A stretch of 64,000 nt of DNA from Faunimonas pinastri (GCF_900110915.1 NZ_FOFG01000012.1:62001-126000), one strand, 5' to 3'; counted from the stretch's first letter, positions 1 through 9,156 are shown. Notes: generated from the sequence alone by a model not told the origin. Program-made: numbers and translations.

Positions 1-1568
1 TCCTCGGTCAACCCTCCGACTACAAGGCGATGGTGCAGACCACCAAGCGCTCCATCCTGGCGCGCAATCTGGCGGGCGAGCTGGAAGTGCTGAAGGAGAT
101 GGCGCATCGCCTCTCCGAGCGCGATCCCTATACCCGCGACGTGGGTTCCGACAGCCTTCGCCGCGCCATCCTTGAGATAGCGGCGGCGTTGCCGGTCTAT
201 CGCACCTACGTCAACATCGAGGGCGTCCAGCCGGAGGATATCGAACTGATCGACGGCGCCGTCGAGGCCGCGCGGCTCGCCCGGCAGGTCGACGACGAGG
301 GCGCGCTGGCGTTCATCTCCAAGATGATGAAGCTGGACTTCCCCAATCCGGAGGACCAGGCCACGGCGCTGGAATTCGCCGCGCGCTTCCAGCAGACCAC
401 CGGCCCCGTCATGGCGAAGGCGCTCGAGGACACCGTCTTCTATCGCTACAATCGCCTCGTCGCGCTCAACGAAGTGGGCGGCGAGCCGGACCGCTTCGGC
501 GCCACGCCCGCGGCCTTCCACGCCGCCATGCATGACCGGTTGAAGGAACAGCCCTTTGGCCTTTCCGCGACCTCCACGCACGACACCAAGCGCGGCGAGG
601 ACGGCCGCGCCCGTCTCTACACGATCAGCGAGATTCCTGCGCTCTGGCGCGAGGCGGTCGGCCGCTGGTCCGACATGAACGGCTCGTTCCGCACCGAACT
701 CGAGGACGGCGTCGCGCCGGAGCCGGAGCTGGAATGGCTCTTCTACCAGGCCATGGCGGGCGCCTGGCCGGCCGGCATGGCGGCCAGCGACAAGGCCGGA
801 ACCGACGAGCTGAAGGAGCGCATGAGCGCCTACATGATCAAGGTCGTGCGCGAGGCCAAGGCGCGGACGAGCTGGACCGCGCCGGTGGAAGACTACGAAA
901 ACGCGGTGAAGCACTTCGTCGGTTGCGCCTTCGAGGCGGATCGCGGCTTCCTGCCCAATTTCGCCGCGACCATAGAGCCGATCTGCACCGCGGGCGCGGT
1001 GGTGAGCTTTGCCCAGCTGGCGGTGAAGCTGATGGCGCCCGGCGTTCCCGATATCTACCAGGGCACCGAACTCTGGGACCTCTCGCTGGTCGACCCGGAC
1101 AATCGTCGCCCGGTGGATTTCGCCCTCCGTCGCCGGATGCTGGACGGGATCGCGGAGCGCTCGCCCGAAGACCTGATCGCCGACTGGAAGGCCGGTTCGC
1201 CGAAGATGCGTATTCTCTCCGCCGGGCTGGACCTGCGGCAGCGGCATTCGGAGCTTTTCGGCGAAGGCGAGTACCTGCCGCTGGAGGTGACGGGCGCCAG
1301 GGCCGGGCACATCGTCGCCTTTGCCCGTCGTCGGGGTAGCGAAGCGGTGATCGTGATCGCGCCGCGCCTTCCCATGGCGCTCATGGAAGGCGTCGACCTG
1401 CCGCTGATCCCGGCCGAGGACTGGGGCGATACGCGCGTGGTCCTGCCGGACGGAATCGAAACCGGCCAGCTGACCGACGCGATCTTCAACCGCGACGTTG
1501 CCGGCGATCTGCGCGTTTCGGAGATCCTTCGCGACTTCCCCGTCGCACTGATCCGCTCCGGCGGCTGA
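1..1568 (+). CDS. treY: Maltooligosyl trehalose synthase, C-terminal part (5' end outside window)
   Basis: The enzyme rearranges the reducing-end alpha-1,4 bond of maltodextrins to the alpha-1,1 bond of maltooligosyl trehalose; TreZ then frees trehalose. The reading frame is open from the first bases of the window (in-frame codons begin at base 3), so the start lies upstream and roughly 520 residues are visible. The GH13 TreY signature SATSTHDTKRGEDGRARL is present, followed by the family-typical VPDIYQGTEL and NRRPVDF segments. The usual partners treZ and treX are not seen and would lie to the left. The 190 bp downstream separate it from the next operon, so it looks like the last gene of its unit. 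Confidence 0.93.
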   Translation, partial: LGQPSDYKAMVQTTKRSILARNLAGELEVLKEMAHRLSERDPYTRDVGSDSLRRAILEIAAALPVYRTYVNIEGVQPEDIELIDGAVEAARLARQVDDEGALAFISKMMKLDFPNPEDQATALEFAARFQQTTGPVMAKALEDTVFYRYNRLVALNEVGGEPDRFGATPAAFHAAMHDRLKEQPFGLSATSTHDTKRGEDGRARLYTISEIPALWREAVGRWSDMNGSFRTELEDGVAPEPELEWLFYQAMAGAWPAGMAASDKAGTDELKERMSAYMIKVVREAKARTSWTAPVEDYENAVKHFVGCAFEADRGFLPNFAATIEPICTAGAVVSFAQLAVKLMAPGVPDIYQGTELWDLSLVDPDNRRPVDFALRRRMLDGIAERSPEDLIADWKAGSPKMRILSAGLDLRQRHSELFGEGEYLPLEVTGARAGHIVAFARRRGSEAVIVIAPRLPMALMEGVDLPLIPAEDWGDTRVVLPDGIETGQLTDAIFNRDVAGDLRVSEILRDFPVALIRSGG

Positions 1569-1570
1569 GC

Positions 1571-1609
1571 GGCCCCGAGTTCGTCCTTCGGCTCCGTCTC
1601 GGCGGGGCC
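1571..1609 (+). terminator. Imperfect GC hairpin after treY
   Basis: GGCCCCGAG at 1571-1579 can pair with CTC at 1598-1600 and GGGGCC at 1604-1609, leaving a three-base bulge. It starts two bases after the treY stop. There is no T-run, so intrinsic termination is only a possibility. Confidence 0.25.
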
Positions 1610-1731
1610 GAAGGTGGGAAAGCGGACGGAACATCGTGCGGCGGGTGTTGTCCCAAGTGGAATAATTTACGCCGCCTCACCGCTTCTTCGATACGGCATG
1701 CCTCGGTCGGAGCCCTCCCCGGCTCCATATT

Positions 1732-1746
1732 AGAGTCCAGTACTCT
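1732..1746. promoter_or_regulatory. Short inverted repeat in the cysG promoter region
   Basis: AGAGT (1732-1736) and ACTCT (1742-1746) form a perfect 5 bp inverted repeat around CCAGT, 15 bp upstream of the cysG start and just after an AT-richer CCATATTAGAG stretch that could hold a -10 element. A role as operator for the sulfur operon is inferred from position only. Confidence 0.3.
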
Positions 1747-1761
1747 GCGATCGGGGCTCTC

Positions 1762-3195
1762 ATGGCAGACCGGCTTTCCGTCTTCCCTGCCTTTCACAAG
1801 GTTGAAAACCGCATCGTCCTCGTCGTAGGCGAGGGTAGCGAGGCGGCCGCCAAGGTGCGGCTGCTGGCGCAGACCTGTGCCTCGATCCGCCTCGTCGCCG
1901 CTTCCCCCAGCGACGAACTGGCCGCCCTCGTCATCGCCCACGATCTGGAGCACCGGCCGCGCGGCTTCCGCCCCGCCGATCTCGACGACGCCGTGCTGGC
2001 CTTCGCAGCCAGTGGCGAGCGGGGCGAGGATGAGGCGGTCGTGACTGCGGCGCGCCAACGCAACGTCCCCGCCAACGCCGTCGATGTGCCGGATCTCTGC
2101 GACTTCTACACGCCCGCCATCGTCAACCGCGCACCGATCGCCATCGCGATCACTTCCACCGGCGCCGGGCCGATCCTTGCCCAGAAGATCCGCGGCCGCA
2201 TCGAGGCGATGCTGCCGGTGCGGCTGGGCGCGCTGGCGTCGCTCGCGGCGACGTTCCGCCCCGCGGCCGACCAGATCTTGCCCAAGGGCCAACCGCGCCG
2301 CCGCTTCTGGTCGTCCTTCTTCGAAGGTCCGGTGGCCGATGCCTGCTATTCCGGGCGGAACGGCGACGCACGCCGTCTCGCCTCCCGCCTGCTGACCGAA
2401 GAAGACGGCGAGCGGCGCGGCTTCGTCTCATTGGTCGGCGCCGGACCCGGCGCGGAAGATCTGCTGACGCTCCGCGCCCAGCGCGTGCTGCAGGAAGCCG
2501 ACGTGATCGTCCATGACGCGCTGGTGCCGGAAGCCGTCATTTCCATGGGCCGCCGCGATACCCATCGCATTGCGGTCGGCAAGCGCAAGGGCCGTCATTC
2601 GGTCTCGCAGGACGAGATCAACGCGATCCTCGTCCGCGAGGCGTCCGCCGGCCGTCGCGTCGCGCGATTGAAGTGCGGCGATCCGCTCGTCTTCGGCCGT
2701 GCCGGCGAGGAAATGGCCGCTCTGCGTGCCGCCGGCATCGCCTTTGAGGTCGTGCCCGGCGTCACCTCGGCGCTGGCGGCGGCAGCCGAAGCGGAGATCC
2801 CGCTGACGCTGCGCGGCGTCGCCTCAAGCCTCGTCTTCGCCACTGGCCAGGATGCAGACGGCGACACCCTGCCCGACTGGGCCGGTCTGGCGCTCTCCGG
2901 CACGACGGTCGCGGTCTATATGGGCAGGAGCGTCGCCGCGCGGGTGGCTGAACGGCTGGCCGAAGCCGGACTGCCGCTTTCCACGCCGGTTGCCGTCATC
3001 GAAAGGGCCACCCAGCCGGATCGCCGCCTGCTCGCCGGCACCCTTGCCGGGTTGGCCGCCCTTGCATCCCGCACCGATCTCGACGGCCCCGCGCTGATCC
3101 TGATCGGCGAAAGCATAGCGGCCGGCGCCCTTGCCGACGCCGAGCCCCTTTTCGCCGAAGCCCTGTTTTCGCGGCAAAGCCTTGCTGCCGCCTGA
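1762..3195 (+). CDS. cysG: Siroheme synthase: precorrin-2 dehydrogenase / uroporphyrinogen-III C-methyltransferase
   Basis: This 477-residue fusion matches the usual CysG length. Residues 1 to about 210 form the SirC/Met8 part that oxidises precorrin-2 to sirohydrochlorin, with a Rossmann turn VVGEGSEAAAKVRLL near residue 20. From about residue 219 the tetrapyrrole methylase (SUMT) part begins with LVGAGPGAEDLLTLRAQR, and the GDPLVFGRAGEE and VPGVTSALAAAAEAEIPLT loops follow. It makes siroheme for the sulfite reductase encoded two genes downstream and heads that operon. Its dehydrogenase half is also the only visible source of sirohydrochlorin for CbiX in the cobalamin cluster. A separate SUMT, cobA at 28461-29324, suggests the siroheme and B12 branches each have their own methyltransferase. 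Confidence 0.95.
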   Translation: MADRLSVFPAFHKVENRIVLVVGEGSEAAAKVRLLAQTCASIRLVAASPSDELAALVIAHDLEHRPRGFRPADLDDAVLAFAASGERGEDEAVVTAARQRNVPANAVDVPDLCDFYTPAIVNRAPIAIAITSTGAGPILAQKIRGRIEAMLPVRLGALASLAATFRPAADQILPKGQPRRRFWSSFFEGPVADACYSGRNGDARRLASRLLTEEDGERRGFVSLVGAGPGAEDLLTLRAQRVLQEADVIVHDALVPEAVISMGRRDTHRIAVGKRKGRHSVSQDEINAILVREASAGRRVARLKCGDPLVFGRAGEEMAALRAAGIAFEVVPGVTSALAAAAEAEIPLTLRGVASSLVFATGQDADGDTLPDWAGLALSGTTVAVYMGRSVAARVAERLAEAGLPLSTPVAVIERATQPDRRLLAGTLAGLAALASRTDLDGPALILIGESIAAGALADAEPLFAEALFSRQSLAAA

Positions 3196-3208
3196 GATCG
3201 GAACCGTC

Positions 3209-3505
3209 ATGGACATCATCACCGCAAACCGCCTGAGCGACGGCGCCGTCGTGTTCCTGACCGCGAGCGGCTGGAGCACCCGAATTGCCGAGGCGCAGGC
3301 GCTGGAAGGCAAGGAAAGCGTCGCGGCGGCCCTCGCCCGCGCCGCGGCGGATGCGGAAGCCAGCATCATCGTGGAACCCTATCCCGTGGATGTCGAACGC
3401 CGGGCGCAGGGCCTCACCCCGACCAAGCTCCGCGAGCGCATCCGCGCGCAGGGGCCGACGGTCGGCCATTCCAAGGACCTCCATCTGCAGGTCCAAGCGG
3501 CCTGA
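3209..3505 (+). CDS. DUF2849 domain protein of the sulfite reductase operon
   Basis: This is a 98-residue soluble protein of unknown biochemical role from the DUF2849 family, which in alphaproteobacteria sits beside cysI. I chose ATG 3209 because it is 13 bp after the cysG stop; the open frame reaches further upstream only inside cysG. The protein has the family pattern of a short N-terminal strand (GAVVFLTASGWS) and a conserved middle and C-terminal part (EPYPVDV, TPTKLRERIRAQGPTVG). The position between cysG and cysI suggests a role in assembling or supporting sulfite reductase. That role is inference; no catalytic motif is visible. Confidence 0.85.
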   Translation: MDIITANRLSDGAVVFLTASGWSTRIAEAQALEGKESVAAALARAAADAEASIIVEPYPVDVERRAQGLTPTKLRERIRAQGPTVGHSKDLHLQVQAA

Positions 3506-3516
3506 GGACGACAGCC

Positions 3517-5175
3517 ATGTATCGCTACGACGAATTCGACGAAGCCTTCGTGCGCGAGCGCGTCGCGCAGTTCTCCGACCAGGTGGCGCGGCGCCTCGCG
3601 GGCGATCTGGACGAGGAGCAGTTCAAGCCGCTCCGCCTGCAGAACGGCGTCTATCTCCAGCTTCATGCCTACATGCTGCGCATCGCCGTGCCGTATGGCA
3701 CGCTGAGCTCCCGGCAGATGCGCAAGCTCGCCTTTATCGCGCGCAACTACGACAAGGGCTACGGCCACTTCACGACGCGCCAGAACCTGCAATTCAACTG
3801 GCCGGCGCTGAAGGACGTCCCGGAGATCCTCGGACATCTGGCCGACGTGGAGATGCATGCCATCCAGACGTCCGGCAACTGCATCCGCAACGTGACGGCC
3901 GACCATTTCGCCGGCGTCGCCGCCGACGAGGTCGCCGATCCGCGTCCCTATGCGGAAATCTTGCGGCAATGGTCGACGATCCACCCGGAATTCCTGTTCC
4001 TGCCGCGCAAGTTCAAGATCGCCGTGACAGGAGCCGATGCCGACCGCGCTGCGGTGCGCTTCCACGACATCGGCCTGCAGGTGAAGCGCAACGAGGCCGG
4101 CGAGCTCGGCTTCGCGGTGTGGATCGGCGGCGGCATGGGCCGCACCCCGATGGTGGGCTACCAGATCCGCGACTTCCTGCCGGAAGCGGACCTCCTCGCC
4201 TATAGCGAAGCGATCGTCCGCATCTACAATCTCTACGGACGGCGCGACAACAAGTACAAGGCACGCCTGAAAATCCTGATCCACGAAGGTGGCGCGGAGA
4301 CCATCGCGGCGGAGATCGAGCAGGAATTCAACGAGATCCGCTACGGCGTGCTGCGCCTGCCCGACGACGAAATCCGGCGGATCGAGACCTATTTCGCGGC
4401 CCCGGATTACCCCACCCGAGCCTCCGAGAGCGTTCCCTTCAAACGGGCGCGCCTCGCCGATCCCGCCTTCGACCGCTGGGTCGGCAACAACGTCTCGCCC
4501 CACCGCGCGCCCGGTCACGCGATCGTGACCGTTTCCCTGAAGCCCATCGGCGGCGTGCCGGGGAACGCCACGGCGGACCAGATGGACGCCGTCGCGGACA
4601 TTGCCGAACGCTTCTCCGCCGACGAGATCCGCGTCAGCCACGAGCAGAACCTCGTGCTACCGCACGTTGCACTGGAAGACGTAAAGGCCGTCTACGACGC
4701 ACTCGCCGCCGCCGGCCTCGCCACCGGCAATGCGGGCCTCGTCACGGACATCATCGCCTGCCCGGGGCTGGACTACTGCGCCCTCGCCACCGCTCGCTCG
4801 ATCCCCGTTGCCGAACGGATCTCGGAGCGTTTCGGAAATCCCGAGCGTCAGCAGGAAATCGGGCCGCTCAAGATCAAGATCTCCGGTTGCATCAATGCCT
4901 GCGGCCATCACCATGCCGGCCACATCGGAATCCTCGGTCTCGACCGCAAGGGTGAGGAGTTCTACCAGATCACGCTGGGCGGCTCCGGCGACGAAACCGC
5001 CTCCATCGGCGAGATCGTCGGGCGCGGCTTTTCGACGGACGAGGTCGTTGACGCTGTGCAGCAGATCGTCGACACGTACATCGTGCACCGCGAAAGCAGC
5101 GAGGAAAGCTTCCTTGCCGCCTATCGCCGGCTTGGCCCCGCTCCCTTCAAGGAGGCGCTTTATGGCACTGCGTGA
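3517..5175 (+). CDS. cysI: Nitrite/sulfite reductase, siroheme [4Fe-4S] (assimilatory sulfite reductase)
   Basis: The 552-residue hemoprotein catalyses the six-electron reduction of sulfite to sulfide. The siroheme/[4Fe-4S] ligands are visible as two Cys pairs: CPGLDYC near residue 414 and CINACGHHHAGHIG near residue 457. The ferredoxin-like half-domain repeat (TTRQNLQFNW near the N-terminus, RVSHEQNLVLPHV later) is typical of the family. No flavoprotein subunit CysJ is encoded nearby, while a ferredoxin gene ends the operon. Electron delivery by ferredoxin rather than CysJ is therefore likely. The gene overlaps cysH by 14 bp. A nitrite reductase role is less likely in this cys context. Confidence 0.93.
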   Translation: MYRYDEFDEAFVRERVAQFSDQVARRLAGDLDEEQFKPLRLQNGVYLQLHAYMLRIAVPYGTLSSRQMRKLAFIARNYDKGYGHFTTRQNLQFNWPALKDVPEILGHLADVEMHAIQTSGNCIRNVTADHFAGVAADEVADPRPYAEILRQWSTIHPEFLFLPRKFKIAVTGADADRAAVRFHDIGLQVKRNEAGELGFAVWIGGGMGRTPMVGYQIRDFLPEADLLAYSEAIVRIYNLYGRRDNKYKARLKILIHEGGAETIAAEIEQEFNEIRYGVLRLPDDEIRRIETYFAAPDYPTRASESVPFKRARLADPAFDRWVGNNVSPHRAPGHAIVTVSLKPIGGVPGNATADQMDAVADIAERFSADEIRVSHEQNLVLPHVALEDVKAVYDALAAAGLATGNAGLVTDIIACPGLDYCALATARSIPVAERISERFGNPERQQEIGPLKIKISGCINACGHHHAGHIGILGLDRKGEEFYQITLGGSGDETASIGEIVGRGFSTDEVVDAVQQIVDTYIVHRESSEESFLAAYRRLGPAPFKEALYGTA

Positions 5176-5920
5176 CGTTGCCGCCAACGACCTGCTCCCG
5201 TCCCTCCCGATGGATGCACGCGCAGCCCTCCTGGCCCGGCGATACGAGCCGATGACGCCCCGGCAGGTCCTCCAGGAAGCCATCGGCCATGAATTCGCCG
5301 GCCGCATCGCGCTGGTCTCTTCCTTCGGCGCCGATTCCGTCGCGCTGCTGCACCTCGTCGCCTCGGTCGATCCGTCCACGCCGGTGATCTTCGTCGATAC
5401 CGGCAAGATGTTCGGCTCCACGCATCGCTATCGCCGCGAGCTGACGGAGCGCTTCGGGTTGACCGACGTGCGCCTCGCCCAGCCGGATGCTGAAGCCCTT
5501 GCCCGCCAGGATCCGGAATCCGACCTCTGGATGCAGGATTCAGATCGCTGCTGCGCCATTCGCAAGGTCGCTCCGCTCGCCGGCGCACTCGCCGGTTTCG
5601 ACGCCTGGATTTCCGGTCGCAAGCGCTTTCAGGGCGGCATGCGGTCCTCCATGCCGCTGGCGGAATCCGACGGGCGGCAGGTCAAGATCAACCCCATGGC
5701 CAACTGGTCGCGCGAGACCATCGCCGACTATGTCCGCGAGCATGACCTGCCGGAGCACCCGATGGTGGCGGAAGGCTATCGCTCGATCGGATGCATGCCC
5801 TGCACCGACAAGGTGGCGGAAGGCGAAAGCGACCGCGCCGGGCGCTGGCGCGGCAAGGCCAAGTCCGAATGCGGCATCCATCTCGGGCTTTCGGCGGTAC
5901 TGACGGATATCAAGCGATGA
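5162..5920 (+). CDS. cysH: Phosphoadenylyl/adenylyl-sulfate reductase, iron-sulfur type
   Basis: The 252-residue thioredoxin-dependent reductase converts activated sulfate (APS or PAPS) to sulfite. The PP-loop SSFGADSVALLH is near residue 58. The four-cysteine cluster motif of APS-using enzymes is present, as CC within DRCCAIRK and CxxC within GCMPCTD, and the catalytic C-terminal cysteine lies in SECGIH. The CC...CxxC set binds a [4Fe-4S] cluster in plant/bacterial APS reductases and is absent from enterobacterial PAPS reductases, so APS is the probable substrate. The start is ATG 5162 inside the end of cysI, and the next gene overlaps by ATGA. ATP sulfurylase genes (cysD, cysN) are not in the window. 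Confidence 0.93.
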   Translation: MALRDVAANDLLPSLPMDARAALLARRYEPMTPRQVLQEAIGHEFAGRIALVSSFGADSVALLHLVASVDPSTPVIFVDTGKMFGSTHRYRRELTERFGLTDVRLAQPDAEALARQDPESDLWMQDSDRCCAIRKVAPLAGALAGFDAWISGRKRFQGGMRSSMPLAESDGRQVKINPMANWSRETIADYVREHDLPEHPMVAEGYRSIGCMPCTDKVAEGESDRAGRWRGKAKSECGIHLGLSAVLTDIKR

Positions 5921-6465
5921 GCGACGCACAGGCGCAACTGCCGATCTGGAAGGACGGCTCCTTCGGCGCGGACGCGTGGGTCGCCGTATCGGCCGAGACC
6001 GAGCTTCCCGCCGATCCCGCTCCCATTCTCGTGCCGCTGGCCGAGTTCCTGGCCGAGGCCGGCCGATACACCGCGCGCGACGGCGATATCGGCGTGCTCG
6101 TCGGGGCAGGCGAGGACGTGCACCCGCTCGTCCCCTATCTCGGCGATCTCAGGCTGATCGCGCTGGAGTTCCCGAAATTCGCCGATGGCCGGAACTACTC
6201 CACCGCGCGGCTCCTGCGGGAACGCTTCGGTTATGCCGGCGAGCTTCGCGCCACCGGCGACGTGCTGATCGACCAGATCCCGTTGATGAGGCGTTGCGGC
6301 ATCGTTTCCTTCGCCGTGAAGCACGAACCGACGCGCCGGGCCCTTCTTGCCCATCATTCCGTCGAGGTCCGGCACTATTACCAGCCGGTGCAGAGCGATG
6401 CGGAGGTGCCGGCGGGAACCCGCCCCTGGGCGCGCCTTCCGGCGGCGCGACTTCCTGCGGCTTGA
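5917..6465 (+). CDS. DUF934 domain protein of the sulfate-reduction operon
   Basis: The 182-residue protein belongs to DUF934, the usual partner of cysH/cysI in proteobacteria; its biochemical role is not established. Family landmarks are IALEFPKFADGRNYSTARLLR and the Arg/Gly-rich region ELRATGDVLIDQ. Translation is coupled to cysH through an ATGA overlap at 5917. The C-terminal tail after about residue 165 is low-complexity and rich in Pro, Arg and Ala. A function in sulfite/sulfate reduction follows from conserved linkage only. Confidence 0.88.
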   Translation: MSDAQAQLPIWKDGSFGADAWVAVSAETELPADPAPILVPLAEFLAEAGRYTARDGDIGVLVGAGEDVHPLVPYLGDLRLIALEFPKFADGRNYSTARLLRERFGYAGELRATGDVLIDQIPLMRRCGIVSFAVKHEPTRRALLAHHSVEVRHYYQPVQSDAEVPAGTRPWARLPAARLPAA

Positions 6466-6515
6466 CATCGGCGCCATTCCTGGCGGAAGCACAACGAGAA
6501 CAAGAAGGAAGCAGG

Positions 6516-6887
6516 ATGAGCGCCGAGGCCGTCCAGCAGATTGACTATGCCGAAGGCGTCGATGCGGCGCTCGTCATTCTCGTGAACGATCAGGACGGTG
6601 TGCAGCACCGCCTGCCGGCCGAGGAAGGCTGGCGCGTGATGGAAGTGATCCGCGACTGGGGCCTCAACATCAAGGCCGAGTGCGGCGGCGCCTGCGCCTG
6701 CGCGACCTGCCACGTCCATGTCGCGCCCGTCTGGAAGGACCAGCTGCCCGCGCCGACGGACGAGGAAATCGACCGCCTCGACGACGCCTTCGACGTGACC
6801 GACGATTCCCGCCTGTCCTGCCAAATTCTCGTGACGCCCGAGCTGAACGGCCTGGAAGTGTCGCTGGCGCCCGGAACCGAGCGCTGA
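6516..6887 (+). CDS. [2Fe-2S] ferredoxin, adrenodoxin type
   Basis: The 123-residue electron carrier has the plant/adrenodoxin-type cluster motif, with clustered cysteines in ECGGACACATCHVH and the fourth cysteine in RLSCQI. ATG 6516 follows the purine-rich GAAGGAAGCAGG; the longer open frame upstream only shadows the DUF934 gene. As the last gene of the cys operon it is a good candidate for the electron donor to CysI, since no CysJ is visible. An Isc or hydroxylase ferredoxin role cannot be excluded from sequence. It faces the lysE gene tail to tail with 19 bp between stops. Confidence 0.92.
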   Translation: MSAEAVQQIDYAEGVDAALVILVNDQDGVQHRLPAEEGWRVMEVIRDWGLNIKAECGGACACATCHVHVAPVWKDQLPAPTDEEIDRLDDAFDVTDDSRLSCQILVTPELNGLEVSLAPGTER

Positions 6888-6906
6888 AGCAGCAGGCATC
6901 CGGTCG

Positions 6907-7545
6907 TTAGCCGCGAGCGCGCGCCAGTCCGGAAACGGAATGCGCGAGCACGTGCGCGGCGAAGCCGATGAAGAGCAGCCCTGAAAGGCGTGTGATCATC
7001 AGTTGGTGCCGGCGATAGAAGCGGCGCACCGGCGCGGCGCCCACAAGCAGCACCAGGATCAAATAACCGGCGAGACCGCCGAGGCAGCTCGCCAGCACCA
7101 GCGCGGGCAGCATGCCCCAGCCGAGCAGCGCCGCCTTCGCCGAAAGCAGTGCCGTCAGGGTCGCGAGGGCGACCGGGTAGGCCTTGGGGTTTGTGGCCCC
7201 GAAGACCAGCCCATGGCGGAGCGGCGAGCGCATCGCGCCCTCCCCATCCGCCAGCGCGCTGCGGCTGGTGCGCACCGCCCGCCAGCCCAGCCAGAACAGA
7301 TAAAGTCCGCTCAGGATGCCGAGCAGGTCGAAAACCACCGTCCCGAACGAGGTGACGCCGATGATCGCCACCAGTGCCAGCGTCGACCAGAGGACGTCGC
7401 CGGCGAGATGGCCGAGCAGAAACGAGGCCGCCGCGCGGCGGCCCCGGTCGGCGCCGATGCCGAAGACGGCGAGAACGCCGGGGCCGGGCGTGATCCCGTA
7501 GACGAAGCCGGCCAATGCCGTCGCAAGCAGGATGCCCGGGGTCAC
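6907..7545 (-). CDS. LysE/RhtB family amino-acid exporter
   Basis: This 212-residue inner-membrane protein has the LysE-fold N-terminus with a GITPGPGVLAVFGIG segment (the family's conserved helix break) and about six hydrophobic segments. These exporters move amino acids or related small molecules outward with the proton gradient; the substrate cannot be read from sequence. It starts with GTG at 7545, just 5 bp downstream of the homospermidine synthase stop, so the two genes are probably co-transcribed. Export of a polyamine- or amino-acid-related compound is a guess based on that linkage. Confidence 0.88.
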   Translation of the reverse strand: MTPGILLATALAGFVYGITPGPGVLAVFGIGADRGRRAAASFLLGHLAGDVLWSTLALVAIIGVTSFGTVVFDLLGILSGLYLFWLGWRAVRTSRSALADGEGAMRSPLRHGLVFGATNPKAYPVALATLTALLSAKAALLGWGMLPALVLASCLGGLAGYLILVLLVGAAPVRRFYRRHQLMITRLSGLLFIGFAAHVLAHSVSGLARARG

Positions 7546-7549
7546 CGAC

Positions 7550-8980
7550 CTACCTGACGATCACGTTGGAGAACTGCCACGGGCTCTCGCGGTCGAGGTC
7601 CTCGGGGAAGAGCTGGCCACGGCCTTCCACGGGGGTCCAGTCGGTGTAGACGCCGACCACCGGCCCGAGATACTGGCGCTGCACGTCCAGGCAGCGGCGA
7701 TAGTCGATCTCGTCGACCTCCTTCAGCCCCTCGTTCGGGTTTTCCAGAGCCCAGACCATGCCGGCCAGGACCGCCGAGGTCACCTGCAGTGCCGTCGCGT
7801 TCTGGTCGGGCGCAAGCTTGCGCGTCTGCTCGATGGTGAGCTGCGACCCGAACCAGTAGGCGTTGCGGGCATGGCCATAGAGCAGCACGCCCAGTTCGTC
7901 GGCACCGTCCACGATCTCGCTCTCGTCGAGGATATGGAAGCGGCTCTGCGGCTCCCATTGCCGGCCGGCCATCTCGTCCAGCGACAGCACCGCGTCGTCA
8001 TTCGGATGGTAGGCATAGTGGCAGGTCGGGCGGTAGACGACCTCTTCCCCGTCGCGCACGGTGAAATAGTCGGCGATGGAGATCGCCTCGTTATGCGTGA
8101 TCAACCAGCCATGCTGGGCTCGCGCGGTCGGGGTCCAGCTGCGGACACGCGTGCCCGCGCCCGGCCGCTCCAGATAGATGGCGGCGCCGTTGCCGAAATC
8201 GTGCCGCCGTCCTTCCGGCGGCAGCGCCTTCTCATGCGTGCCCCAGCCGAGTTCGGCCGGCTGCAGCCCTTCCGAGACAAAGCCCTCCACGGACCAGGTG
8301 TTGACGAAGACGCCCATGGGCTTCGGCTCGCGCGCGCGCTGGGTGTCGCGCTCGGCGACGTGGATGCCCTGCACGCCGACCGCCTGCATCAACGCCGCCC
8401 ATTCCGCGCGGCTTTGCGGCTCCGCGGGGTTCATGCCGAGATCGCCGGCGATTTCCATCAGCGCCTGCTTGACGAACCAGGAAACCATGCCGGGATTGGC
8501 GCCGCAGCAATTGATGGCGGTGGAACCGCCCGGACGCCGGCGGCGAAGCTCCAGCATCTGCTCGCGAAGCGCATAGTTGGAGCGCTGCGACAGCGTCAGC
8601 GTGGGGTCGGTGTAAGTGCCGGCCCAAGGCTCCGCGACGGTGTCAACATAGAGCACGCCCAGATCCTGGCAGAACTCGATCATCGCCATCGACGAGACGT
8701 CGACCGACAGGTTGACCATGAAGCTTTGCCCGCCCTCCGACTTCAGCAGCGGGGTCAGGAGTTCCCGGTAATTATCCCGGGTGATGGCCGCCTTGACGAA
8801 GCGGCAGCCCTGCCCCTCGGCGGTGGATCGATGCGTGTCGTCCGGGTCGAGCACGACGACCTGGGACGGCTGAACCTCAAAGTGGCGGAGGATGAGAGGG
8901 AGAGCACCGCGCCCGATCGAGCCGAAGCCCACGATTAAAACTGCGCCGTCAATCCGCCCGTATCTCTGCCAATTCGTCAT
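7550..8980 (-). CDS. hss: Homospermidine synthase
   Basis: The 476-residue NAD-dependent enzyme makes symmetric homospermidine from two putrescines, or from putrescine and spermidine, with loss of an amine; homospermidine is a typical rhizobial polyamine. The N-terminal Rossmann segment VLIVGFGSIGRGALPLI is near residue 14. Family landmarks such as NCCGANPGMVSWFVKQAL and RPTCHYAYHPNDDAVLSL are seen. Length matches known bacterial Hss. Upstream on the minus strand a TTGACA (9066-9061) may be a -35, but no good -10 follows at 16-18 bp. lysE follows 5 bp downstream. Confidence 0.93.
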   Translation of the reverse strand: MTNWQRYGRIDGAVLIVGFGSIGRGALPLILRHFEVQPSQVVVLDPDDTHRSTAEGQGCRFVKAAITRDNYRELLTPLLKSEGGQSFMVNLSVDVSSMAMIEFCQDLGVLYVDTVAEPWAGTYTDPTLTLSQRSNYALREQMLELRRRRPGGSTAINCCGANPGMVSWFVKQALMEIAGDLGMNPAEPQSRAEWAALMQAVGVQGIHVAERDTQRAREPKPMGVFVNTWSVEGFVSEGLQPAELGWGTHEKALPPEGRRHDFGNGAAIYLERPGAGTRVRSWTPTARAQHGWLITHNEAISIADYFTVRDGEEVVYRPTCHYAYHPNDDAVLSLDEMAGRQWEPQSRFHILDESEIVDGADELGVLLYGHARNAYWFGSQLTIEQTRKLAPDQNATALQVTSAVLAGMVWALENPNEGLKEVDEIDYRRCLDVQRQYLGPVVGVYTDWTPVEGRGQLFPEDLDRESPWQFSNVIVR

Positions 8981-9156
8981 TCAGAACTCCATTGCCGCAG
9001 CCAGAGCTCGAATGAGCCTGTTCGTGACCGCTGCGTCAGGAACAGGAAAAACAGGTTTTATGTCAACGTTTCGCGACAGATAGACCGATTTAACTGGCGA
9101 ATCGGGACAAGGGCCGCAACGCCGCGAGGCCCGGGGGGGAACAAACGAGGGCCCGA

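Noticed and set aside
1486-2292. 268-codon minus-strand frame across the treY-cysG gap
   Set aside because: Antisense to the well-supported N-terminal half of cysG and without any conserved domain.
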